A stretch of DNA of 64,000 nt. It comes from Chionis minor. Its lineage: Eukaryota > Chordata > Aves > Charadriiformes > Chionididae. Position 1 is the stretch's first letter. Each line of letters opens with the position of its first letter. The notes beneath the pieces are model-generated. The model saw nothing but the letters and a program-made list of their open reading frames with translations, ran no database searches and was not told the origin of the DNA. The translations under genes and the position numbers were made by a program. Below, one piece after another: positions 26,901-41,900 of this stretch. The DNA is taken from positions 254,629-318,628 of the forward strand of contig VZSF01006871.1 in the NCBI GenBank assembly GCA_013398295.1, in the 5' to 3' direction.

Positions 26901-29900
26901 CTCCGCAAACATGGACTCCGTATTTCTCAGAAAGCTAACACAAAAGGGAAATTAAAATACATAAGTATTACATTAAAGCACTCTATTAAATATATTTTGC
27001 TGAAAATGTCAATGTGTACTTTCTAAAAGACTACCCATTAAAAGGCTGAAAAAACCCAAATATCATACAAAGGGTTCTTGATTTCTTCATATGCATACTA
27101 CAATGCACTAAAAATTACCAATATGTTATATTTTAAGTAGCACTGGCACTGTAACATTCAGATAAACAAATGAATTCCCAGTTATTCTTCCTCAGTGGAC
27201 ATGAATGGTTGTTCAGACTCCCATGTTTGCCTACCTATCGTTAGCATGGATAGATCACTTGTGTGAGAAACTTCTACTGTAAATCAACACAAGAAAGACC
27301 ACATCACATAGCAGTATACAATTAACACAGTTTTTGGCAACAGATTCAACAACTGAATTCTAAATTCTGGTAAATATCCATTGTTTCAAAAAATTCTAAC
27401 AAATAGAATGAGTTTTCTAAGTTAAAAGCTAAAGCAAGAACTAAAGAGGGAGCAACATGCCATTTCCTTTATAAATATTACCAAATATACTTTCTAAATC
27501 AACATATACATTCAAGAATATTCCTGAAGCTCTGGATATCCCACTAAAACACGTAACTACACAAACCAATACATTCAAAATAAGCAACATGACTATCTTA
27601 ATTATTCTCTGCTTTATAAATGAGCAGCTGTTGAGCAGGAATCTATTGCTAGGAGTAAGGAGCACACAACTGCTGAATAGTTCATTGTAATTCTATACTA
27701 ATATACTGTAGTGATAGGTAGTAATCAAGCACCTGTACCATGCCCGAGCAGGGGGACACTCTCCCTTTTTCTGCAGGAGAAATTCATCTCCTCATGAGTA
27801 GATTATACCACCTTCTAAAGTGTCCCAGTACTAGCTGCTTCAAGCCAAGTCCTGTCCAGGTTTTTTCACATGAAACAAGTATTAACATTCTGCCTCTAGT
27901 AGTTCACAAGAAGCTGAACTGTGGTCCTCAACTCTGTCACTAACACCAATGTTCCTACTGGGAATATTTATTTAACCATCTTATGCTTTCCCTTAGAGGA
28001 TCAGATGCCCACCCATGATGCTTCTGCAGTCAAAGTAGCAGAACACAGTTAGAAAAAGTGTATCTGGGGGCTAGAAAATAATTCCAAATCTGTTGTTTGT
28101 TTATTTTTAGTCAAGCATGAGACTGGTTTATTTATACATTGTAGGTTCAGTTTTTTATATGGTTACCAGAATATTTGTGTAGCAAGTCTGTTTGATATAT
28201 TCAAATGATACTGTATTTTTATAGTTGAAGCTGAATGTATGTTATTTTACAGTTCTTTTTCAAAGTTTTTTATTTTAAAACTTCATAGAGTGTTTACAAC
28301 TCCAGCCATCATCTTAGCTAAAAAAAAAAAAAAAAAACCCGATTCAAAATTAGGCGTGAAAGAAGAAATACATGGAACTTGAATGGTTTCATAAAATTGA
28401 AGACCCTATTTTAAATTTAAAATTCAGTTAGTTAAACAAAAGGCCTGAATCCTCTTCAACCTTTATTTTGGAGAAAATACAAATGCTCTGAGAAAACAGT
28501 ATCTTGGTAATACTCTATGGACCCATTTAGTTGTCTGGTGGTGTAAAATCTAAATCTCTTTTGAAACTTGTATTAAATCATGTTTCAATTTCTTGTCACA
28601 AGAGACGTTTTACATTTTTCCTTTCACATTTTCTTTTAAAGAAAAGGAGCAGAAGAAAATCTTTAATCAAGTGCTCATTAAAAAATTACACTCCTGACAT
28701 GAAAGAGAACTCCATCTGTCAACAATGGCAACAAGATTTCTATAGGACAAATACATCAAAAATAATTACTGTTGATGCAACAAGAATGGACAACTTATAA
28801 AACAGTTAAGTCAAAATCTTTTATTCTTCATCTTGTTATATCTTCCACTGCAAAAAACCCTAAACAAAACTATTAAAAAATGAAAGACAGAAAACCAGAA
28901 AAGATATTTCTAACTGTAACCTCTCCACAGTGAATACAAGGTATGACTGTCTACAAGTCACTTTCAAAATTGGTAGCTCTGCTTGTAACCATCAATGCCG
29001 AGAATAACTATTGGCAATTAACATCAAATACTCAAAAGATGTGAGGCTATTTCCTATCTTTGTTGTGGGAAATCCTCATTTTCAATGTCACTGGCTTCAA
29101 GATCATTCTTGACACCAATTATACAAAGTAGTGAAGGATTTTCAGGTCCCAGCAACATCAACAGGAACTGAGGATATTCACCTGCTCATAGAATGGATCC
29201 TTAATGTTCATTTAACGAAGTCAGCAATATTTTTAAAATGTCATCAATGACACCAGGACTTTGCCTTTTATTTGGAATATTATTTGGAATATTTTTTGAA
29301 GACCAATTATTTTGTTTCACAAGTTGGATGTTACATTCATAACAATAGGACAGCTTAGACTCTAACCTAAATTTGATGATTGCTAAATGTGCCTTCTAGT
29401 TCAGCAGCAAATTTACAAATTCCACTTAACTAAAAATGCAATTCCAATTCAAAATCCAAAGGAAAGATGATGAAAACATCTTCTAGACCACACAAAAATC
29501 ATCTTAACTCAAATACACCATGAGACATAAGGTATATAAATGATCAGCCCAAACATTAGCCGAAGAACAGTCTCTTCTTACCTTGGGAAATGAAACACAA
29601 GGATTACAGCTGACTTCCTCATTTAACTTTAGTAATCAAAGATACAAGATATGAATCAAAGTGCTTCCTATTTCAAATGAGGACTTTGTTCTGACAGAAA
29701 CTGTAACACTTAGGAAATTCTCTGTAATTACAGAAATGCTCTTTACATCAAGAAGTACTCATCAACTTCTAAGGCAAGCATACAAATGACCAAGACATTT
29801 TCTTATTGCCTATTAGCAGAGACAGAAGTACAGCCAATATTACCATAATATGCATTTACCATCCTATTCATAAATTCTAAGGAAAGTGTGAGCAGCTCCT

Positions 29901-32900
29901 GAGACATGGCAAGTTGCCAAAAAAATTCTTTCGGGTAAAAAGCTAGGGCCCTTGGTATGTAGGAAACAGTGGGACATGAGAGCAATTTAATAATTTAGCA
30001 ATTATGTAGCAACCATTCATCAATAATTAATCAAAGAGCTATCATTTTGAAAAAAGGAATAATTCAATAACTTTCATTGCCACAATGCCCGTGTCCTCAG
30101 CCAGTAAAATTCATCCCTGAAAAAAGTATGGGTTGCAGATCATCACTGTACTCCTAAGTTCAACCTTCTGTATGTAAAGTCAGAAAAAAATTGCAAAATT
30201 AAGTTTTTCCCACTCAACACTCCATTTTTCTGATGCTACAGCAGCAGAATCACCTCACCTTTATGTCAGTAACTATTATAATTTCTGTTGCACACCTAAG
30301 CTAAAGTAAGTCTGAAGAATGAAAATGTAGGTGACTATATTTTTCCAAAGTTAAATAATTCAGTGGATGAAAACTGGGATGGGTTGTGGGTTTGGTTTTT
30401 GGGTTTGGTTTTTTTTTGTTTTTTTTTTTCTTTTTCTTCAATGAACATTGACACTGCTGATGTCTTGACATGACATTTTTCTAAAAAGAAAATTATTAGT
30501 CCATGCATATATCGTTTACATGCAAAAGACAAAGGTACACTATGGTAACACAAGTTGATTCTGATTTTATTGCCGGTTCCTTAAGGTAAACTTTTAGTAT
30601 AAAAAGAAGTAAGCAAGGTCCTATTTCCTGATCTGCAGCATCCGAGAGGTTGAACTGTGTGAATACATGCTAAAATGTAAAGCAGGATATTCCCTACCAA
30701 TCTCAAATGACTCACATAATGTGTGTTGTGATTCAACACCTAAGAACTTACATTCAATATTGCCATTTTTCTGGGCACTGAACTAATGAAGATATAAACT
30801 GGTTTTCAACAAAATTGAAGAACAAGGAGAACGATATTTAATCCATTTTAAACAGAAGTGCAAAAATTCTCACAAGCTTGTGCACCACACTACGGAAAAT
30901 ACTGTAATGAAAAGTCCTGCACCTAGCTGAATAAAGACCTACGTAAATAACATTAGATGTCAATAGAGAACCTAAAAGAAAATCCCACAAGAATAGGAAA
31001 AAGCATAAGTTAGCAAAAACCAAAAATAACAACAAGTTTCAAGGAATTTGTCGTAAAATTTGAAATTACTGGTAAGACAACACAACACAATTCAGAGAGA
31101 CAAGAGTATATAAAGCAGGGGTACTTTTGCGGATGCGCAGTGTTAAAAATTAATTTATTATGGTGTATGCTTTGGTATGGTCAGAATATTAAATTTTGTT
31201 TCTCCTCCTTACTAAAAACTGTGAACTCCTTGGTCTCACATTCTGTCTGGCAGAACTTCTGATGTTGAAGACTTCATTAGGTTGCAAAAGAGTATTTTTC
31301 ACATCATAAACCTAAGCATTTCTCTTCAGTTTATAGTTAATGACTTGGGTTTATTAGGCCTTAAAACCAACTAAGTATCCAGTAAAAACAATTTATTTGT
31401 ACTGACTTTGACTTTCATTGCATGCATATGCACAAGAAACAGCTACAAGAACAAATATCAGCTGTGCAGTTTCCCCTGCAATGGCCTGACAATGATTTCC
31501 AAGTAGGGTCAGAATGCCCTACTAGTTCTACACCTTAAGCTATGCAGCCATTTCTCTGTTTATTGTTGTATCAATAAAAGATAAAACCTACAAATGTGGG
31601 TTTTGAGAAGTATTAAACCATGACAGGAAGATTTTCAGTGAAACCAATTAAGTAAGAATCACTTCACTTGAGCCATCAAACATCAAGAATACATTTAATT
31701 CCCCAAAATACTACGTATTTTTGGATTTCTTAGTTTATTATTTTCTTTTTTAAATGAATGATGCTGAAATCAAATGGAGAACACCACTTCTTAAGACTAA
31801 TTTTAATCATACTTTATTAACATAACTAAAATTACAATACTTGCTGCTACAGTTTCAAAGAAAGTCAAGACTACTGATTCAGCTGAGGCCTGAAAAATTT
31901 GATAGCCTTCTACGATGAGGTTACAGCATTGGTGGATAAGGGGAGAGAAACAGGTATCATCTACATGGACTTGTGCAAGGCATTTGACACTGTCCCAGAT
32001 AATATCATGGACAGACATGGATTTGATGGATGGACCACTCAGTGGATCTACCTCAAACTCAAAGAAGACTCGTGTACAAAATCTGGTCTTTTTTTTTTTT
32101 TTTCCTAGTTACTTAATTTTTCTTTAAATAAAATAATTAGCTGTGCCTACAAGTATTTTCCTGCTTTGAGGACTACATAACCTTTTGCACAGAATTAAGT
32201 ACATCCTCTGGAATAAACCTCTTATTCCATTTTTGAAAGACTCCACTTTATGCAGTCTGACTGTGTAAAAAATGGTAGGAAACATTCAGATGGGGATATC
32301 TGTGGGGAAGTTTTGTATCACCTATGATTTTGCCACTACCACTCCTTGCTGCGAAAGTCTCTAACTTGCATGCAATTATTTAGCTTTATTATACTGACAT
32401 ATGAGTTAGTATTCCCTTAACACTGAGGTTTCTTGCCTTTAGTTTGCTTTAAAGATGCTGGCACCGTTTGTGAAGAAATGAATTAATCCAGTTTTTCCTA
32501 TTGAAAGTGCATATCAGAGGCTTACATTCTATGTACGAAGATAAGCCTTAGGTTAGCACCTAATTTCTGAAAGTAACTAAGTCATTTTTGATTAAGTTAA
32601 TTTTGCTAAATTTCTGCTTATGTTACTTTTTAATTGCAACTGTACTCATATTATTATCCTTTAAGTAACACTCACCTCCAAAAGATAAGGCTCCATTTGA
32701 TCCAGAGTTTTTCCTAGATGTTTATCTGGATCTAAACCTGGGAGGGAAAATAAAAGGTGTAAAACTATTTTTTATAAAATACTGGTATGATATCAAGAAA
32801 GGTGGTGGTGGTGTTTTTTTTTTTTTCTTTTAATATAGTATGTCTCCCTTAGATACTAGTCCCAATGCATCTAAAATATTTTTTAATCTTTAAGAGAACA

Positions 32901-35900
32901 CACTTAGAATTTTCTCTTCTCCCCTTTGTGGAAAAATAAGGCAAATTACCTTTTCATTGCAGGTCAACTGGAAAAGCTGTTGTTTCCCTTTTTTAGATAT
33001 TTCACTAACTTGTGAAGTAAACACACAGGTCCATGGTAATAAAAATACTACACAGAAATTAACTCTTTGAGTCAGAAGCTGCCTTTGCAGATATATACTA
33101 AATTACAAGTTAATTTTTTATAGTTTCTGCAAATTACTGAAAGGGACACAGACTGTTTTCCATCATAAAAACTTTTCTAACTCACATTCTGTGTGTGTGC
33201 AACCCACAGAAAAAAAAGTAAGAATTAAAAAGGACGGATATAAAGAAAACTCAGAATTACAGGATGTCTTTAATATTGTACATTTTGATACATCAAAAAA
33301 TATACTGTATCATGTCTACATTTTGATTTATTTTTCTTGGTAAAGAAGTAAGCCCTATTAACATTCGATAATTCCTTTAACTTGTCCCTCAGTGTTCCTG
33401 TTGTAGCTTTTTGACTTCCTGAGTTTTGCCAACTCATGGCTTGTAAATGATCACTTCTCAGGAATAAATCAAATAATTATCAGAAATCAGTAGGTTATAA
33501 AACATCCCAGAACAACTGTTTCAAGAGCTGACATCTTCAATCAAATAAACATCCTAGTTGGATTTGAGACTAAGTGGTCAAAATGTCTTAACATACAAAG
33601 TAAATAAGAAAAAAAAAAATTATGACTTCTGAAAGTGAAGGAACACAGGAAACTTTCAGTGATCACATTTTTTTACTACTCTTAATTATTGTGGTTTGGA
33701 GGTTTTTGTACTGATCACAATACTTGTCTATTTTTTCCTACTCTACTGCTTTATACAATAATGGGTATCATTAAAGAGCTGCCACCAGAAGAACTCCATT
33801 TAGAAGCAATTTCTGAAGTATGTACCTTGCACAGCACTTTAGATCATTGATGATGAAAGCTGTTATATAAATGTATAGTATACTATTATATAAAGTCGTT
33901 GCTGAGTTTAAATAGCTGATATGGCTTTTAATTTTTACAATGATGGTCTTGGTATATTTAAATTCCTGTGAAACTAAAACAAGTAAGAGTGAACGAGATC
34001 TCAAAACATTAATAAAGTTTTAAATATTTCATTAAACCACATTAAAAATTCCCTTACTATCTAGGGGAACATTTTAAAAACTGCTCAATAATTAAAATGA
34101 AAGAGGACTGAGATTTTTTCCTCCCTCTATTCTTTTTTGGTATTGGTTTATTGCTCTTTATTAACAGACCAAAATATGTATTGCTAGATACAAGACAATG
34201 ATAATTTATACTTGCGGAAATAATTTTGAAATACCTTAGTTTAATTTCAATAGTTGCAATGATTCTGGTGATGTCTTCCAACTTTCACCAGCTTAGCATT
34301 TTATCCTTGATTTTAATGGGACAGGTATTAGGCTAATCAAGCATTTTCTCTTAAAATAAATGAATAATAATGAGTATCACATTACAGTACCCATTTCACA
34401 CATTTACATTAACATTCTTCATTAACATAGTTACTTTTCTAAGAAAAGCAACTCCTCTCTCCTTGATAAGAACAAATTGGTTTCCTTCAAATTTAAACCA
34501 AAGGATACATTGCAAACACATGAGAAGGAAAAACTAGCACACTAATAGACACAGTAACATATTATTTCTGTCACAACTTCTCTTTGATATTTAGAAGGAT
34601 ATACCTACTGTTCTGCCCCAATGAACACAAAATAATAATTTAAAAGAAAATTTTATACAAATAGTATACAAAACACAAATAAATTGCCTGTGTATACACT
34701 ATGGGTAAACTCTTTACTAGTATCCCACACCTGTATGAAAATCTGTGAAAGCACAATGTACTCCTCCTGTTTCTCAGTAAAATTCCTTTTTTGGATAGCT
34801 TTTCTTTCTTTTGAAAAATACTATTTCCTTTAGTTTCCAATAGGTCTGTATTGTGAGTGAACAGAGACCATCTGCTAAAGGCAGCAAGAACCAAAGTAAC
34901 CTGTAATCTGCAGAAGCAGTAACCCATATCTCAAATTTTTAATGGTATGAATATATAGACAAAGGTGTATGTCTATTGCTACTACCAGTATTGTAAATTG
35001 TAAATTCTTAGTACATTCCATTTAACCACATCCTCCAGATTTTTCCTCCATGAAACTAGATGTGAAGAAAGCTGGATGGGTGGATAAACCAACAAAAAGG
35101 TCCAGGGCCTGGATGACTGTATGTAGAATTAAGAAATTAATTAGGAAGGGAACTATAATTTGCAGCACTGACATCTACTTTACTTAACTTGCATGTATCA
35201 ATGGGAAGCAATTACAATTCAATTAAAATATTCACTTTTATTACTTTACTGACTGACCTTGAAGTTAATGCCTGTTTTATTTAATTGCATCATCTATGAA
35301 TAAGTGTTAACCCTAGAATGTTATGCCCCATTATTTTCAAGGCATTTTAACTCCCCAACTGAACTACATCAGTCAATTTATTACGTGCTGTCAAGAGAGC
35401 AAGTGGGGCTTTATTTCTTTGAGATAGACCAATACATGACAACAGAAACATCTCGAAAGATTTGATAATGCTGTTTTTAACAGTGCTCAATAAAACAAAT
35501 TGTGGCCTCACCTCCAGTTTTGTGGCCTAGTTTTACTGCAAAATCAGTGTGTGATAGCACAAATGGTACAATCACTTCAAAGTAATTTCTACTGCATCTG
35601 TAATTCCTGATAAATCCACTGACAGGAGCAGAACTCCTTCCTGCAGATATCAACAATGGTTGCAGAGCCCTCTTACACACAGACACAAGCCAAGTGCTGC
35701 AGAGAACTGCAGCCATTTCAAAAGACTGGTGCAGAAATTCACGGCTTTGTTCGGTAGTGAAAAAAAGTGTACCGAAAAACGTTACTAGGCATTTCACTAG
35801 TGTTAAGCGTGTTAGTATCAACTTACGCAAAAGAACCATATTTTAAATAGTTCACTTGTACATGTGTCTTAGTGTAGCATAAAGCCCTCACCTGAGGGGT

Positions 35901-38900
35901 AACTACCGAATATTACTTGCATTTATCAAGATCATTAGAAAATCAAGTTCCATTTTCATGGCATTACACTCAGCTAATAAAATAACATTCTAAAGCCTCA
36001 TCTTATTAACAAGAACATGTTTTACACATGTTCAGAATTTTAAAATAGTCTTGATTTTTAAGAATGTCTTTTAATAAAAAAATTACTTTTACCTCTTAGA
36101 AAAATGCTGAATAAATAAAAATAAATCATAATTATCGGTTTTCATAGACTCATAGAACGGTTTAGATTGGAAGGGACCTTAAAGATCATCTAGTTCCAAC
36201 CCCCCTGCCATGGGAAAGGACACCTTCTGCTAGACCAGGTTACTCAAAGCTCCATCCAACCTGGCCTTGAACACTTCCAGTGTCGGGGCAGCCACAACTT
36301 CTCTGGGCAACCTGTTCCAGTGCCTCACCACCCTCAGAGTAACAAATTTCTTCCTAGTATCTAATCTAAATCTACCTTCTTTTGGTTTAAAACAGTTACC
36401 CCTTGTCCTATCACTACACTCCCTGATAAAGAAATGGTGTCTGTAAGCAACACTGAACCACACTCTAACTCTAATACATGAACACTTTGTGAAAGAATCA
36501 CTACCATGCACACACGTCAATAAAGTGAAATGACTTAACCATTATTCTCTCTTGATAATATAGGTAAAAACCTCTGTCCTTTCCTGACTAAACAATCTTA
36601 CCATTCAAAAAGTCCATCTTATTCCTCTCTGACTTCTTCCATAAAATAAGATTAAAATCACTATTATCAATCTTCTTGAAATTCTGTATACATAGAATTA
36701 CCACAGACTTTTGGGAAAAAAATTGGAACTTATTTTAAAGTCGCAGCAACTGGAAGTTCCCTTCTTTTTCCTGACTTTTTGAGAAGTATTGTTGAGAAGA
36801 TGAGTAACTGCCATTGTTACGGATGTCAGGGACTGAGACTTAACTTCTGATGATGGAGGGCACTATAATGCACAGTACGGTTTCTGGAAAGATCCAAATC
36901 AGCTGCTCACCAAAAGCAGAATTACTTAGAACTTTAAATAAGAAAAGAGGCAATGAAAGACTGAAGCTTTCTGGAACCAAAACTAGTCTCTTTCTCTCTC
37001 GCTTAAATTTCTTTTTCGGGAAGAAGACAGGATTAACAAGGAGGTTATCAGACCTTTAATATACAGAAATATGGACAGAAAGCAAATAAGTATAAAGGAT
37101 AGCTGCAACCACCCATCTTAGAATTGGAACAGAGAAAACAGGACTATTTTCGAAGGTGTAATCCTCTACTTTAAATGTGTCTTTTTTTTTTTTTCCTAAG
37201 TAAACAATACAAAATCATGGATTTTCATGAAGCAGGATCAAGTACTATTCTTTAAAGAATACAGAATCAAAGAGTATGTTTCTAATAGCACAGGAAAAGC
37301 CCATACAAAAAAAGTATTAGTTGGTAAAGCAGGTTTATTTTGCCGGAGTGCAGGATTGTCAGATACCCTTCATGACCTAGGAGCGCACCTGCCACAGAGA
37401 TATTAATGCATTGTAAATCTATACCTCAAATTGCCTTGAGGTAAATTATTCCTGGTGTCATATTTAGCTTTCATTTCTATGAAGAGTTGGGAAGTGAACT
37501 TTTTGTCCAGTAGCATAACTTGACAGGTTCATAGTTGAGTCTTAACTTCCTCATAACTTTCACACATGAAAGTCTGTATAACAATGGTGAACTGGACAGA
37601 TTCCTTGATCTTCTTTTTCCAAAATATCAAAAAAATTGTAAAAGCTGCTTAATTTTCATATAAAAATGAAGGAAAGTGGAATAAATACAGGATATTACCC
37701 CACCTCTAAAAGATTTAAGATGACTATGCTTCTGATTTATTGTATAAAAGAGCAAAATTCACTTTTTGAATTTTTGATCACATAAACTGATTGTGTGCCT
37801 ACTTCTTTTTCCTTCTTTTTTTCCTATTTTTTTCTTTTTTTGTATGGGGTAATTTATCCAGTGTGGGAATAGTACAGTGATGGAATCTGAAGACATAGTA
37901 ACTGTTTTAAACCTAAGTGGTAAAGTTATAAGATGATAATCTTGAAGTAGTTCTAGCATATGTTTCCAGTGCAGTTTATTTAGGATCACAGTTTATCTTC
38001 TTTTTTGGAAGTTCATCAAGTACTTTCTGAACTAGGTTAGTCTGATGTCATCAAATTTTAGAATTCTAACAGGTAAAAGGCTCTAAAACTCTTCATACCA
38101 GCCACGTTAATTTTATCTGTAATCTCTTGTGATTTTTTTTTTTTTTTAACATCAAAGTTATTTGTGTTCTAGTTACATCTAGGATTCAAAGCAACTTAGC
38201 TCTGCCATTTCAGGAACAGAAACCTCAATAAGTCATTGAAGAAATTATCTATTGTTTCATCAAATAATGAGGCAATATTTTCACAGAGATACTTTGAAAA
38301 CTCTAAAATTTTCATAGTTTAAAAAGAGATTGTGAAGAATTGTTTAGTAACAGCATTAAACTGCTTTTAATCAAATCCAAGACTCCATACAGCAAATGGT
38401 TCAGCTCATTAAAAATTCCACCCCAGTCAACTTCCTCTCAGGACTTTCAATGGACTTCAGAACAAAATTTATTACAGGTTTGGTTCATAAAGCCATGTAT
38501 GCATGACTTTCCCAATATAAATCTGGTTTCAGTGTTTTTAACTTTGGCATACTGAATTTTTTTGAGTAGAATTACTTTAGAACACTGCTTGTTTATAAAT
38601 CCATTTAATTCAAAGGGTTCAACCATTCCAGCACCATAGTTTGGATTAAAAAGGATGCACTGTTTTGTCCCTGTTAAAGAACTCTGGTATTTCCATGCTT
38701 TGAACAGTTCTAGTGCTATTAAGCTTTGAAGAAAAGAATTGAAATATGATTCAGTGGCAGAGAAAGATGCACAGTGCAAGTGGAAAAATTTGTGTCACTT
38801 TGATTAAAACCATCGCTATGCAGACAAGTTATAAACCTTTAAAAAGTCACCATTCCCAAATGGATCAACGGAACTTCTAACGGGGGAAATCAGGAGATCA

Positions 38901-41900
38901 CCTGCAAAAGGGTAAAGGCCAGAGCAGAAATAAAGGATCAGATTAGGACAAGAAATCTCGTAAAACTTCAACTGAGAGAGACCTGGAAAGCAAGCACCTA
39001 CGTATGATTCTAACTACACAGACATGCCTTTAAAGCTTTGAGTTTAAGCTGTGTTTCAGCACAGAATGCTCAGTGAATGTGCATCCAGAACTTAAATCTT
39101 ATCCAGCATTAACAAGCAGGAAGTAATATTCTAGTATTACCAAAATAACACTTCTCCCTCTTGATTTTCATTCTGTTTACATTATTTCTTCTCCTGACAT
39201 GTCTTACTAACCTCTTTTTCTTCCACTGTTTTTCAGCTCAGAGTTCTCTGACTATTCTTCTGTTTCCTCCACTAGAACTCTTACTTCCTTTTCTTTCACT
39301 TTAAACTGACAGTCCATTCTTAGCCCGCTGCTTCCACTTCACTTTTTCTTTAGATGATGGGATCTCCACAAATTGCAAAGTGATCTTTCCACTCTTAAAC
39401 CATCTCTCTCCAATTTTGTCTGTCTCTGACATCACCTTAGAAAGCACTGAACTCAATAATGTCAGCTTTCAATTACTTATCTGTTTTTAGGTACGTTCAC
39501 TTTCCCAGTCTTCCTTCTAAATCCTGTCACCTGTTACTACCGAAAATACCAACATCCTTCCCAATCTCCAACCTACAGGCTCAAGAGATAGCAAAGAGGA
39601 AATCATACTTCTCTCTAACCTGTTTCTAGACCCACTTATGCAAACTGTTACAAAATCTCATTTCTTCTTTTTCTCTAACATACTTTATTTTCAAACATTT
39701 CTTTATACCCATCCACTAAAAGGTCTTTTCAAAACCTCATCTTACACTGGTAACAAAGTATCTGTCATTCATACACAAGCATCATGCAAATAACATTCCA
39801 AATGTAAAGATTATTTTCTTATCTTATTTTTCTAACTTTTAAGCTATGCTCTGAATCAAAATTTTTCTTCACTTGAAGTCCATTCCTAGTTCTCTTTTCT
39901 CTTACTCATCTCTTTTGCAACACACTCTTCTTAAATTCCAAGCTAATTTTGATTGATTTCTGGTCTTGCATACAATTGCCATTTTTCCATGTGAATCTTT
40001 TCCCTCAGGAAAAAAAGGGACTGAGCTAAAATGGCTCATAATTGTTCCCAAGTATTTTCATACAATGTCTGGTGAACAAACAGGTGTGGTACTTTTTCTT
40101 CTATTGTAAATAACATGAATGATGTAGATAAATGAGGTAACAGACAAATGTATTAGGGAACAAGCCTAAGGCAAAAAGTGTTAAATACACTTAAGCTCTG
40201 AGGGAGCAGCTAAGCTTTGGAAGCTTTGTTTGAAAATTCAGTGATAATAACATGTGCTAGCTAGGAAACAAGGATTACAAGGGGGAAAAGACTAATATGA
40301 ATATCTTTCCTAAAGTACATGATAGGCATAAATTTACCAACTTTATAATCTGAAAAAAAATTACAATTAAAATTAATTAAAAGCTCTCGTGTATACAAGA
40401 TAATACTTTAACATCATTCAGGGATAATATTTCTAATAGAAGTTTAAGGACACTTTTTAGAACACATTATTCCTAACAGAACAGAAAATTATCAAAATTT
40501 TACAGTACTTGGAAAAATATTACTGGTCATTTTATGTTCCACTTCAAATTATTATAAACAGAAGAAGTCTTTTTCTTATTAATAAAACCAGACGTTATCA
40601 AGAGCAAGGGTTGTAAAGACGGTCAGAGATTCCATTACAGCTCCAGTGTCCAGTAACTAACTGCCCAAGGAAAAAGCAATGGAACAGTCAGCTCTAAATA
40701 AGCTGAATTAACTAAGAATAATGCTGATGTTTAGTTCATTTGTAATATGTAAACAAATCCTTACAATACAACAAAACAACTGGGATCTTGTCTTGATTTC
40801 TTAACAAAATGTTCCTCAATTCCTTCCGGTACGTTTGTGAACTGTCTGAGAATTTTTTGAAAATATTTAGAGGAAGCAGGTATATTCCCCTGTGATGATG
40901 ATGTAACAAGTTCCTTCAGTTTCTCTGATAATGACTTTAAAATTGCTCAGTACTAAAAACTAGAGACACTTTCAAAGAGTACTGTTCCTTTCCGTTGCAC
41001 AGATGATGTGCTCAGACAAAACTCACACAACCACTAGTTCTACTTCAGGATATGGTCTGACATTGCAGCCAACCCAATTTAGTGGTAAGTTTTCTATTGA
41101 CAGAGTGTTTTGTCCTCCATGCGGCCGTGGCATCTACACAGCAAGTTCCCTTCTGTGTAGTACTTTGCTGGATCACCAGCTGCAGCCACACAATCACTGA
41201 AGCTTTTACAGGGGCAGAAGCAAGTGGAGACTTGTGCTTTGGAAGAGTCAACTTGAAGGGGGAAGGAAAGATCAACCTTTTGGCAGCAACTCACTATTAG
41301 ATCACTTTATCTGTAACACTAAATTACATCCTCAGGAGCTTAACCAGGAACTGTGTGGTGTTAGTTATTTTCTAATGTACTACTTTACACATAAATCTTA
41401 CCTCTATTAAAATTAATGGGAGTCTGGCTATCAACTTCAGTCAGTCAGGATTTCACTTCTGTATGCTAGTGGCATGCAAGTAATAAACAATAATGCAGAC
41501 ACCTAGGTGTTTAGGTTTAAATAATAAACAAAAGCTACAGGCACTGATTTTGTTACACTGAGAAGTAACATTCTCTCTTTCTAAACGAAACGCTGATATA
41601 CACAAACATAGGCATCCCTAAACTATCAGCTTTTCAGAGCATTCTATATACAGTATACCAATTTTCTTGACCTTGTGAGGCAAGCATCAAGATCTCGCAC
41701 CAAAGGACTCTCAAGTTAAATATACATAGTTCAGAGAGCTCAGTTTAGAGAAGGAACTTCAAGATTTCTTGACAGACAGGAGATGACAATGGCTCCTGAA
41801 GGACTCATTACTCCATTGTTGAGGGAAATAGCCTGGGTAAGCAACTAGGGCTCACACCACCTCAAAATTTAGGCTCCACAGCTGCTGTGATTTCAACTCT

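Larger units (their letters stand above)
26935..32675 (-). other. DPH6: DPH6 intron
   Basis: A 5741-base intron with an A18 run (28320-28337), a short CR1 reverse-transcriptase fragment (31896-32055) and a T15 run just after it (32089-32103). Otherwise nothing recognisable. Confidence 0.9.

Noticed and set aside
36230..36520. 96-residue minus-strand frame
   Set aside because: From 36435 downward it is the CR1 ORF2 C-terminus. The N-terminal part is flanking sequence read in frame by chance.
38447..38779. 110-residue minus-strand frame starting [10 protein letters not shown]
   Set aside because: No recognisable domain or splice edges; AT-rich composition typical of chance frames.
41003..41300. 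Cluster of overlapping frames on both strands around 41.1 kb
   Set aside because: Open on four frames at once, no family resemblance, and an acceptor-like TTGACAG without a matching donor.
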